Positions 57,527 to 64,000 of a DNA stretch of 64,000 nucleotides are shown here, piece by piece; positions within the stretch are counted from its first letter, which is position 1, and each line of letters starts with the position of its first letter. Source of the stretch: Marinobacterium sedimentorum (GTDB lineage: Bacteria > Pseudomonadota > Gammaproteobacteria > Pseudomonadales > Balneatricaceae); the NCBI RefSeq assembly GCF_024267675.1, contig NZ_JALDYX010000018.1, positions 31,462-95,461 on the forward strand, written 5' to 3'. The notes beneath the pieces were generated by a model. That model did not search any database, was not told the origin of the DNA, and saw only the letters and a list, made by a program, of their open reading frames with translations. A program made the translations under genes and the position numbers.

Positions 57527-57894
57527 TAAGTCTTGCCAGCCAAAATCTGCGGCTGATATTTAAATGGTCTTTCCTGTTTCAATGTTATTTCTGAATTACT
57601 GCACGATATGATTCCATTCTGTCGCAGCATGGATTGGCAATTTCGTATTGTTGGTTATCGTAATTGTAGACATAAACTATTCCTTTAGAATTTGAATGCG
57701 AACAACAAACCAATCGACCTACGTAGTTTTATCTCATATAAACCCTTGCATTGGTGTGACCTGAGCAAAGGGGTCACAAGAAAAGGCAAAGAAAAGGGGT
57801 AAGAAAAGGGGTCAAAGCCCTTTTCAATCAATCGCTCTCTTTGGGTATCCCCGCTTTACCTGTCCAACTTTTCTGTAAAAGGGCTTTGACCCCT
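57527..57894. other. AT-rich spacer ending in a long inverted repeat
   Basis: No gene supported. The end has four AAAGGGGT runs (57757-57815) and a 20-base perfect inverted repeat: 57805-57824 with 57877-57896 (AAAGGGGTCAAAGCCCTTTT and its complement), the second arm reaching into the stop codon of the next gene. Similar AAAGGGGTC-type repeats occur in gammaproteobacteria near REP-associated transposases; that link is from memory. Confidence 0.55.
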
Positions 57895-58110
57895 TTAATT
57901 CTGAGGGCACTTTTCGACGACAAGAAGCGACCTTTCCTTTTCAGCCTTCCATGCATCTTCCAGCATCTTTTTAACTTCAGCATTTGCCTGTGAGGCTTTT
58001 GCCTCTAGCTCTCTCGCTCTTTTTGCACCAGCAGGATCGAACCTACCACCGACGTAGTTTGCTGGATTTTCTTCGGGGAAATCCTCGAAATATTCTGACC
58101 ACTCTCCCAT
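57895..58110 (-). CDS. Small cassette-type hypothetical protein
   Basis: 71 residues, charged, beginning MGEWSEYFEDFPEENPANY, with a helical second half rich in A, K, E. A strong AGGAGGGG lies before the ATG. It is the distal gene of the cassette array; instead of an attC a 20-bp inverted repeat follows. The family is not recognised, but the type of small acidic protein is common among cassette genes. Confidence 0.65.
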   Translation of the reverse strand: MGEWSEYFEDFPEENPANYVGGRFDPAGAKRARELEAKASQANAEVKKMLEDAWKAEKERSLLVVEKCPQN

Positions 58111-58140
58111 TTTTCACCCCTCCTATGGGTCGATACTTAT

Positions 58141-58227
58141 CGCTAACGCGCCACACAAAGGGCCGGAACTGCGTAGCAGTGGAGGTCCCAGCCCACGAAG
58201 TGGGCGAACTTCGTGTGATTGTTAGGA
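58141..58227 (-). repeat. attC-like site 5
   Basis: On the minus strand CCTAACAATCACACGAAG and TTTGTGTGGCGCGTTAGCG form the outer arms, with complementary inner parts. The consensus ends RYYYAAC...GTTRRRY are met only in part. It overlaps the stop codon of the CoiA-like gene (58222-58224). Confidence 0.65.
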
Positions 58228-58932
58228 ATTTTGAATAACAATCCAGGCCCCTCTGTCTTGCTGATAAATAAATTTATGTTCCAGAATACTATACAGAAAG
58301 TTCTCAACTGAAGAATTGAGACCTGCAGCGCCAATTATGCTGCTAGAATCTTTACCAACATCCAAAGCTACCAAAGGTAATTCAGGTATACATGGAAATA
58401 AACCTTCAGAAGGAATTTCTCCACCAAACTCATGCTTTATTCGATATTTACTTATTGATGTAGTAAGAGTGATGTATCGAGGGCGATATAGAATCCAATA
58501 ACATTCAACGTTGGCCGAACTATAACGTAATTGGCGTTTTAAATAATCTCGCAGATGTTGGTAAGAGTGTTGTATTTCAATAGCCACTTTTCGGCTTTCA
58601 ATTTCAAAATACACATCTGCTTTCCAAGAGCCCAACCTACTTTCACCAGATTGCTCTAATTTAGCTTCTATATCAAATAGTTTTAGAAATGTAACAATTT
58701 CGTCTTTGGCTTTTATATGCCATTGCGACTCAGGTGATGTGGAACACTCTTCAGAATAATGGGCAAAAAACTTTAAAAAATTAGAACTTGTTTTTGGCAC
58801 TGCGGCTGCACCACAGCAAGGCATAACTAACTCACCTACCTCATATGATTCTTTTAGTAGTTGCCATGCTTGGTCGTCGTAATCACTTACATGGACAACA
58901 CTGCCATCAAGTTTTTGGCAAAAATTTACCAC
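58222..58932 (-). CDS. CoiA-like nuclease, cassette gene
   Basis: 236 residues. The N-terminal part has a possible zinc site (CC at 39-40, FFAHYSEEC near 55-63) and SPESQWHIKAKDEIV, typical of competence CoiA proteins. A PD-(D/E)XK-like core follows: Asp106 in KADVYF and Glu119-x-Gln121 in VAIEIQHS. I chose the GTG at 58932, eight bases after AGGAGG; the GTG at 58941 is too near. CoiA acts in processing incoming DNA during transformation; CoiA-like nucleases also occur in mobile loci. Flanked by attC-like sites. Confidence 0.75.
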   Translation of the reverse strand: MVNFCQKLDGSVVHVSDYDDQAWQLLKESYEVGELVMPCCGAAAVPKTSSNFLKFFAHYSEECSTSPESQWHIKAKDEIVTFLKLFDIEAKLEQSGESRLGSWKADVYFEIESRKVAIEIQHSYQHLRDYLKRQLRYSSANVECYWILYRPRYITLTTSISKYRIKHEFGGEIPSEGLFPCIPELPLVALDVGKDSSSIIGAAGLNSSVENFLYSILEHKFIYQQDRGAWIVIQNS

Positions 58933-58950
58933 TCGTGACACCTCCTAGAT

Positions 58951-59066
58951 GCCTAACGCCCGGCTCATCAGCGCCCAAGCCGGAGGGCTTTTTGTGGTAA
59001 ATTGAGCGCAGCGAAACCACAAAAAGTGCGTAGGTTTGGGCGTCTGCGTGGAGCCGTTTGTTAAGC
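58951..59066 (-). repeat. attC site 4 (consensus ends intact)
   Basis: Minus strand: GCTTAAC (RYYYAAC) at 59066 and GTTAGGC (GTTRRRY) ending at 58951, with arms ACGGCTCCACGCAGACGCCC and GGGCGCTGATGAGCCGGGCG complementary apart from a few unpaired bases, and a second stem CACTTTTTGTGGTTTCGC / ACCACAAAAAG. It overlaps the stop of the gene at 59061. Confidence 0.85.
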
Positions 59067-59852
59067 ATTATTTCTACCAAACATGCTTTTGAGCGTTTCT
59101 TTAAAACTTGGCTCTCTTTTTGATACTTTGAGAATATTTTCAACGATTTCAGCCTCAGATTTACCTTCTTGATCTGCCAGCTCTGCAGCTATTGAAGATT
59201 TAAACAAATTCTCTTTCTTTACCCTCTCTGCTTTTCTGTACTTATAAAATAAGTAGCCACCAGATAAGTAGATCAGCAGAAACCACCATACTTCAACAAT
59301 CACTCTAACGAAGATTTTTGAAGCACTTATGTTGTCATTAGTATATTGTCGTATGGAAACACCTTTTGTTCCTGTTTTTACATTAATTTTTGGAGAGTCA
59401 CTACCACCAAAATAAAATGAAAAAGCAATTCCATCCCAGATGGAATCCGTCCTATTTAAGTACTCTAGCTCGAAAACATAGACTCCATTCTTTTCAGAAA
59501 TGAGTGTGACTGCTTCCTTGGGATACACTTTTTGTGGGCTAACCGTATGAAAAATTGGCGAATTAGATTTGTCTTCTAACTCAAAGTAAATTTTAACTTT
59601 ATCAAGATTTTTCTCAGAAGTATTGGCAATCTGAAAAGAGGTACTACTTAATGCATCTAGAGACCTACCTTCGTAGGTGATTTTCAATTTGTTATTCCCG
59701 CCCATCAGGCTTTGGAGATTGCTGGTGGAATCAGACCTATATTCGATTATCGAAGACTCATCAGGTTGATTTCCAAACCAATAACCAGCATAGGCACTTG
59801 CCAAAGCCCCTACAAGAACGAACATCACTTGCCATATGTATTCACTTTTCAA
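59061..59852 (-). CDS. Two-helix membrane protein, cassette gene
   Basis: 263 residues: an N-terminal membrane helix (VMFVLVGALASAYAGYWF), a beta-rich extracytoplasmic domain (about 30-185, with FQIANTSEKNLDKVKIYF), a second helix (VWWFLLIYLSGGYLFYKY, ~200-220) and a charged cytoplasmic tail ending KSMFGRNNA. It starts with TTG at 59852, with GGAG eight bases upstream. I recognise no family. Its stop overlaps attC site 4. It could sense or anchor at the membrane. Confidence 0.65.
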   Translation of the reverse strand: MKSEYIWQVMFVLVGALASAYAGYWFGNQPDESSIIEYRSDSTSNLQSLMGGNNKLKITYEGRSLDALSSTSFQIANTSEKNLDKVKIYFELEDKSNSPIFHTVSPQKVYPKEAVTLISEKNGVYVFELEYLNRTDSIWDGIAFSFYFGGSDSPKINVKTGTKGVSIRQYTNDNISASKIFVRVIVEVWWFLLIYLSGGYLFYKYRKAERVKKENLFKSSIAAELADQEGKSEAEIVENILKVSKREPSFKETLKSMFGRNNA

Positions 59853-59868
59853 TTGGAAAACTCCATAT

Positions 59869-59940
59869 GCCTAACGCTCGCATTTGCGGCTGGTATGGAG
59901 CGCAGCGGAATAACAGTCCGACAACATGCGCTTGTTAAAT
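59869..59940 (-). repeat. attC site 3 (consensus ends intact)
   Basis: Minus strand: ATTTAAC (RYYYAAC) at 59940, GTTAGGC (GTTRRRY) ending at 59869, 72 bases. AAGCGCATG and AATGCGAGCG pair as the outer arms, and a GAGCGCAGCGGAA (plus strand) motif is at the loop side, as in sites 2 and 4. Confidence 0.85.
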
Positions 59941-59941
59941 T

Positions 59942-61105
59942 TTAGTAACCGCGCTTTGGCAAACGAAGAACTTCATCGACGAGTTCTTCTAACTTCATCT
60001 TTCCATTCAGGATGTCATTCAGCGCTTCGTTTCTTCTTTTGTCATAACTAGAATTATTTATGGGAGAATTATGCGGTGCAATTATGAAGTTATAGGGGGT
60101 TAAGTAGCGAATTCGTAGTTCTGCTTTCCCACTCAGATAAACAGGCTTTCCATCAATAACCGCAGAGTTATCATCATACTCTGCCCGCGTTATGTTATGT
60201 TTCTCATATACAGCAAATTCTTCTCGCGAGTAACCCCAATAGCTGATATCGGCGTCGACATCAATATCGTATAGCCCGCTTGAATCCATAGGATCTACTT
60301 CCACATAGACAAACGATTGATAGTATGAACCCGCATTAACCGCCGCGATTCTTGATATTTTGAGCTCCTGACCATCCATAAGAGCTATATCGTCATCCTC
60401 CCTAGAAAAATTCTCTATCTGGAGATCACCACTTCGCCACCACCAGATCGGAGTGTCGTCATCGAAAACAAGTGGTTCATTTAATAGTATGAGTAAACGT
60501 TCTATTGCTTGCTCTTTCTCGAACCAATCAATTCCTCTAACACCCGGAAATGCTGAGCTAAATCGCTTATGGAAAAAGGTCGTACTATTTTCACGTAATA
60601 ATGGCTTCTTTACCTCTGATTCTAAAAACGGATTATTTCCTAATTTCGGTTTTGGCCTTTGCTTGATTCCGTACACTTCATGAACCAACTGGCTGAGAGA
60701 ATCTTCGTAACTACTATCAGAACTAAAATCAATATACATACGACCAGCTAGGCAAAGCGGGGTTTTCATGGATTTTGATACAGAGCGAACTACAGGTATA
60801 AATTTAGTTGTAGCTTGATTGAGTAAAAGTTCAGCCGTTAGAATCGTATTTTCATAACCGACACCACCAATCCCACCATTGGATTTATCTATATAGTTAT
60901 CCGTACAAACAGCCAAGACCCTATCAGACTCTTGTAAGCCGTTTTCCATGAATTTGGGAAGATTGGCCCCAAGCTCCAGATCCCACTGATCCAATATCGT
61001 TTCAACACCTTTAGACATTAAGTCAGTAGCTAGTCGATACACCCAATCCTTGTGTTCTTCGCTATCGTGTGAGTAGGAGATAAATATTTTTGGATTACTA
61101 ATCAA
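59942..61105 (-). CDS. SEFIR-domain protein, cassette gene
   Basis: 387 residues. The N-terminal SEFIR/TIR-like domain (about 5-150) shows KIFISYSHDSEEHKDWVYRL, ETILDQWDLELG (with the WD typical of SEFIR) and SDRVLAVCTDNY. The C-terminal half (about 190-385) is of no family I know and may sense the trigger. Bacterial SEFIR proteins are reported to defend against phage by NAD+ loss and host-cell death; that role here is inference. The start is TTG at 61105, eight bases after AGGA. Flanked by attC sites 2 and 3. Confidence 0.78.
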   Translation of the reverse strand: MISNPKIFISYSHDSEEHKDWVYRLATDLMSKGVETILDQWDLELGANLPKFMENGLQESDRVLAVCTDNYIDKSNGGIGGVGYENTILTAELLLNQATTKFIPVVRSVSKSMKTPLCLAGRMYIDFSSDSSYEDSLSQLVHEVYGIKQRPKPKLGNNPFLESEVKKPLLRENSTTFFHKRFSSAFPGVRGIDWFEKEQAIERLLILLNEPLVFDDDTPIWWWRSGDLQIENFSREDDDIALMDGQELKISRIAAVNAGSYYQSFVYVEVDPMDSSGLYDIDVDADISYWGYSREEFAVYEKHNITRAEYDDNSAVIDGKPVYLSGKAELRIRYLTPYNFIIAPHNSPINNSSYDKRRNEALNDILNGKMKLEELVDEVLRLPKRGY

Positions 61106-61125
61106 GGTTCGATCCTATTTTTGAA

Positions 61126-61199
61126 ATTTAACGCCCGCAACAGCGGAAAATTGGGAGCGCAGCGAGTAATTTTTCCGACTGCTTGCGCTTGTTATAAGC
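61126..61199 (-). repeat. attC-like site 2
   Basis: 74 bases. Minus strand: TTATAACAAGCGCAAGCAG at the start and CTGTTGCGGGCGTTAAAT at the end; GTTAAAT fits GTTRRRY, while the first end is degenerate. AGTCGGAAAAAT and AATTTTCCGCT pair, and the GAGCGCAGCG motif (plus strand) is present. Confidence 0.75.
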
Positions 61200-61213
61200 C
61201 AAACTCACTGGCA

Positions 61214-63319
61214 CTAGGCCTTATTTTGGTCATATGGAATTTCTACAACCACCGGCCTTTCAGATTTAACTACCTTACCGAAAACAACCGCTTGAAGCTT
61301 TTTTAGGTTTGGCACCATTTCAGCGCAACTTGAGCCAAATACGTTCCTGAGGAAGCCAATACTTGTGTCGTCATAACATGCAAAACTGACGATGGAATTG
61401 CACTGCGTTAGTACCGTCTTACTCACATTTGCCGTCCTTTGCGCTAAAACTAGAAGCCCGACATTATATTTTCTTCCCTGCAGTGCAATTTGTGCGATTT
61501 TGGCAACCAAACCCTTTGAAGCAAAGTCAGATACACCCATAGTTGCTGATTCAGGCATTATTGTATGCGCCTCTTCCACTGCTACTAGTACTTTTTTGGA
61601 ATCATCACCAAAACTCTCTTTGGCAATATTCAGTAAACAAGACATATATATTTCAGTAATAAATATCGATGCTTGCGAATTTGATATTTCGGGCAATTGA
61701 ATTAGCCCTAATCTATTTTCATCATCTTCCATAAATGCTCTAAGCTGTGTGTCGACATCAGCTCTTAACTGGTCACTAAATGCTTTTAAAGCCTTTTTCT
61801 CATTCCCTGCGCCGTACTGCCCTGTTTCTACTTCAAAAAGCTTTTGACTTAAATCTATAGACGTTTTCTCTTGGATGGAAAGGTCAGTTGGATTCAAGTC
61901 CGCTAAGCGCCCTTTATACTGCGAAGTAAGGTCAATGCAAATTACTTTTATACCGCTAGAGACAGAATGCCTTATCAAATCAAATGCAAACTCTGTTTTA
62001 CCTGAACCTGTTACCCCCAAAACCGCCGTATGGAAGTTAAAGTTTCCGACAAAATCACCAGCCACGGGAATATTTGATTTCGGAAGTTTTCCAAACTGGA
62101 AATCGTTGGCATTTTGGCCCTCTCCATGAAGATCATCATTTTCATTGATTAAAGAGAAAACAGGCGCGTTCATATTTGGAAGCCAATCAAACTTCTTGAA
62201 CTCTCCACTTTCTAAAGTTCCCAACTGTGCAGCGTAAGCTATTTGGTAACCATGTTTATCGCCATCTAAATTTTCCTCAATCGTTGTGCCAGCTGAAATC
62301 TGATAGTAAACCTTTACACCATCGACCTTGCACCAAATAAGCATTCCATCCGCACAATAACTATCTGACTTTACTTCAAGCCTGATTCGTCCTATTGATG
62401 AATCTTCAGCAACGAAGCCAATCAACCTAGATTGAGTGGTTTCACCCAAAAGATTCATTACGGCATCGTGGTTTAGCTCTTCTTCAGGCTCATAAATATG
62501 TCCATCTGCAAGCCCTTTTTTTGGTTCATCAACAGCGCCTAAAAGCATCGCCGTTCCAATTCTTCGCTCGTCATTAAGATGCGAATATAGTGGCAGCACC
62601 CACTGCTGGCTTTTATCAACTCGCTGATAGATTAATGGCTTGCCTTGCTCCCAATCAGTGTTTTGGTTTATTGCAAATCTCAAGACACCTGGATTATCCA
62701 GCCTGAGCAATTTACCTATTGGCAGGATTGTTTTTTGAGAGCTAAATTTGATCGATGATAGCAATTGAGGAAGTTTAAGTGGCCATATAGCCATGAATAC
62801 ACCCCAAAACACTATGAGATAAACAGCTAGTTCAGATTTAATTGAGTAGAAGGAATAAATTCCAAACAAAAAGACTATGGAAAAAATAAGCCTAGAACGA
62901 CCGAGAACAATTGCAGGCCTGTAAAGGCGGCTATTTACAACCGACGCAATATCACCGGAGAGTCTCCCGCCGGAGGTTGCAACACATACTGTTGATATTA
63001 GAAAAACAAAAAGGCAATAAGAAAAAACCACCCACCATGCTAGTGGTGGCGATACATGATATACGCCGAACATTGTTATTCCGGCCATTAGCGAATTGAT
63101 CATCGAATCAGCTGGTTTTGTGAAGAAGTGCTCCAAGATAGCGGAGCCAAGCACAATCAACAGCAAGGCATTCTGGAAAATTAACGAATACTCAGAGTCC
63201 TGCGGAAGAGGTGAACCTGTAAATTTCCACGAGATAAGTAATGCGCAGAGCAACCCAACTAGCATGATAAAAACACGAATCATTGGCTTTGTATGATTAT
63301 CACTTATTTCTAAATCCAT
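61214..63319 (-). CDS. Membrane-anchored HerA-like ATPase, cassette gene
   Basis: 701 residues. About the first 190 contain five or six membrane helices in three groups. A beta-rich HAS-barrel-like part (about 235-400) follows, then a HerA/FtsK-type ATPase: Walker A GVTGSGKT at residues 435-442, Walker B VLVAVEEAHTIMP near 580 and the sensor stretch LAQRTANVSKTVLTQCNS near 640. HerA ATPases pump or translocate DNA and pair with nucleases such as NurA or Sir2-type effectors in defence; a membrane anchor is unusual outside conjugation and FtsK proteins. AGAAGGAAG precedes the ATG. Its cassette lies next to SEFIR. Substrate unknown. Confidence 0.78.
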   Translation of the reverse strand: MDLEISDNHTKPMIRVFIMLVGLLCALLISWKFTGSPLPQDSEYSLIFQNALLLIVLGSAILEHFFTKPADSMINSLMAGITMFGVYHVSPPLAWWVVFSYCLFVFLISTVCVATSGGRLSGDIASVVNSRLYRPAIVLGRSRLIFSIVFLFGIYSFYSIKSELAVYLIVFWGVFMAIWPLKLPQLLSSIKFSSQKTILPIGKLLRLDNPGVLRFAINQNTDWEQGKPLIYQRVDKSQQWVLPLYSHLNDERRIGTAMLLGAVDEPKKGLADGHIYEPEEELNHDAVMNLLGETTQSRLIGFVAEDSSIGRIRLEVKSDSYCADGMLIWCKVDGVKVYYQISAGTTIEENLDGDKHGYQIAYAAQLGTLESGEFKKFDWLPNMNAPVFSLINENDDLHGEGQNANDFQFGKLPKSNIPVAGDFVGNFNFHTAVLGVTGSGKTEFAFDLIRHSVSSGIKVICIDLTSQYKGRLADLNPTDLSIQEKTSIDLSQKLFEVETGQYGAGNEKKALKAFSDQLRADVDTQLRAFMEDDENRLGLIQLPEISNSQASIFITEIYMSCLLNIAKESFGDDSKKVLVAVEEAHTIMPESATMGVSDFASKGLVAKIAQIALQGRKYNVGLLVLAQRTANVSKTVLTQCNSIVSFACYDDTSIGFLRNVFGSSCAEMVPNLKKLQAVVFGKVVKSERPVVVEIPYDQNKA

Positions 63320-63361
63320 ATTTTCTTCTTCCTTCTATAGGGTGCTACAGGGCTAATCTTG

Positions 63362-63411
63362 GCTTATAACGCTGCAATCACGCGCTTGTCGCGTGCATTG
63401 CCTTGTTATGC
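63362..63411 (-). repeat. Short attC-like site 1
   Basis: 50 bases. Minus strand: GCATAACAAGGCAATGCACGCG, loop ACAAG, and CGCGTGATTGCAGCGTTATAAGC. CACGCG/CGCGTG and GCAAT/ATTGC pair, with one extra G as an unpaired base, the feature by which integrases recognise the strand. It overlaps the last 12 codons of the acetyltransferase gene. Confidence 0.75.
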
Positions 63412-63932
63412 AATGCATCCCAATTCTGCCGAGTCAATCGATACAGTCGCACTGGACGATTATGAAACTCAAGAGTATCGAAGCTAGAAAAGCCTGCTTT
63501 CTCCGCGACCTTCAAGGACGCGACATGCTCAGGCTCGATAATGACCACTATTGATTGATATTGTGTCTTATCAAACACGTAACCCAGAATCCCTTTAGCC
63601 GCTTCGGACGCCAGGCCCTTATTCCAGAAATTCGTCGCCAGTCGATAGCCGAGGTTTGACTCCTCAACACCAGCGACTATTTCTGGTGAAACACCGCAGA
63701 ATCCAATGAATACAGAACTTTCCTTATCAATCAGTGCCCATGGTCCCAAATCATATGAGTCGTAGCAGGCCATACACCACTCTATAAATTCGCGGGTTGC
63801 GACCTCATCACAAACACCACGGACCGAGTGCTTCATTACTTCAGGGTCACTGAGAATCTCGGTCAATGCAGGAACGTCTTCGAGGTACAACCGCCGTATT
63901 AGCAACCTCTCCGTTTCACAAATTTGCACCAT
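63378..63932 (-). CDS. GNAT acetyltransferase (RimJ/RimL type), cassette gene
   Basis: 184 residues. ETERLLIRRLYLEDVPALTEIL and the acetyl-CoA-site stretch GYRLATNFWNKGLASEAAKGIL identify the RimJ/RimL-type GNAT fold; IEPEHVASLKVAEKAGF is the usual final motif. The last ten residues (HNKAMHATSA) are encoded by the attC-like site, a frequent feature of cassette genes. Start: ATG at 63932 directly after GGGAGGAG; the GTG at 63929 has better spacing. Substrate could be an antibiotic, a protein N-terminus or another amine. Confidence 0.85.
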   Translation of the reverse strand: MVQICETERLLIRRLYLEDVPALTEILSDPEVMKHSVRGVCDEVATREFIEWCMACYDSYDLGPWALIDKESSVFIGFCGVSPEIVAGVEESNLGYRLATNFWNKGLASEAAKGILGYVFDKTQYQSIVVIIEPEHVASLKVAEKAGFSSFDTLEFHNRPVRLYRLTRQNWDALHNKAMHATSA

Positions 63933-63946
63933 CTCCTCCCTATGCA

Positions 63947-64000
63947 GTCGTGGTAGGACGGCCAGTTACCTGAGCCGCCCCCACACAGATCCGGACGTGC
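63947..64000 (-). mobile_element. 3' end of a group II intron (domains V-VI), probably class IIC, cut by window edge
   Basis: On the minus strand GCACGTCCGGATCTGTG has the form of the 3' half of domain V (compare the common ...GCACGTACGGTTCTGTG), followed by a domain-VI-like hairpin GGGCGGC...GCCGTCC with unpaired A residues in the loop, then CCTACCACGAC, a usual type of intron end. Only 54 bases are in the window and the exact 3' boundary is uncertain. Class IIC-attC introns are known to insert at integron attC sites, which fits its place beside the array. Confidence 0.6.

Noticed and set aside
59942..63319. SEFIR and HerA-like genes as one operon-type two-gene system
   Set aside because: An attC-like site divides them, so they are separate cassettes that may have come together by chance; a joint role is left only as a hypothesis.

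Overview
The window is chromosomal DNA from a gammaproteobacterium, probably a marine Oceanospirillales/Pseudomonadales relative. The evidence is the two-subunit arginine succinyltransferase (AruF/AruG), an AotJQMP-type transporter, a Pseudomonas-style AraC-family arginine regulator, the 180-kDa NAD-glutamate dehydrogenase, and the gpmI-envC-ctpA-yibQ and secB-grxC-rhodanese neighbourhoods. The genus cannot be fixed by reading. I recognised no rRNA, tRNA, CRISPR array or prophage.

1-24.7 kb is an arginine/ornithine catabolic island. It holds two gdhB-astC pairs: the first is cut by the left edge and ends at 4846, the second spans 12032-18098. Between them lie an ornithine/alanine-racemase-like enzyme, a divergent LysR regulator, an arginine/ornithine ABC transporter and an ArgR-like regulator. 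An operon of M20 hydrolase-aruF-aruG-astD-astB follows. Together these import arginine/ornithine, degrade arginine by the succinyltransferase pathway and deaminate the resulting glutamate. No AstE is present; the M20 metallohydrolase holds a position where it could replace it. ArgR-type sites lie before aotJ, gdhB2 and the M20 gene.

24.7-31.2 kb is conserved housekeeping: a cell-envelope group (yibQ, ctpA, envC) with gpmI, and divergently a rhodanese, grxC and secB, closed by a perfect 21-bp terminator stem. 31.3-45.6 kb is a complete glycogen cluster on the minus strand (malQ, glgB, glgX, glgP, glgC, pgm, glgA), visibly less G+C-rich than the arginine island.

45.6-57.9 kb is a looser region of small genes and debris: a structured direct repeat with a distant third copy, a YkgJ-type protein, a GAF-GGDEF cyclase, a lone MbcA/ParS-type antitoxin domain, a lytic transglycosylase, OsmC, YtoQ, CorA, TspO, zinc-ribbon proteins, and at least three gene remnants (a frameshifted zinc-ribbon copy, a duplicated ytoQ tail, and the start of an OsmC/YcaO gene).

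57.9-64 kb has the architecture of an integron gene-cassette array. All genes lie on the minus strand, each with its own ribosome-binding site and each followed by an attC-like inverted element, often overlapping the stop codon. The cassettes encode a small unknown protein, a CoiA-like nuclease, a two-helix membrane protein, a SEFIR-domain protein, a membrane-anchored HerA-like ATPase and a GNAT acetyltransferase. The last 54 bases look like the 3' end (domains V-VI) of a group II intron, probably class IIC, a class known to home to attC sites. This array of candidate defence and DNA-processing cassettes is the most promising place for an undescribed system. The integrase, if present, should lie beyond the right edge.
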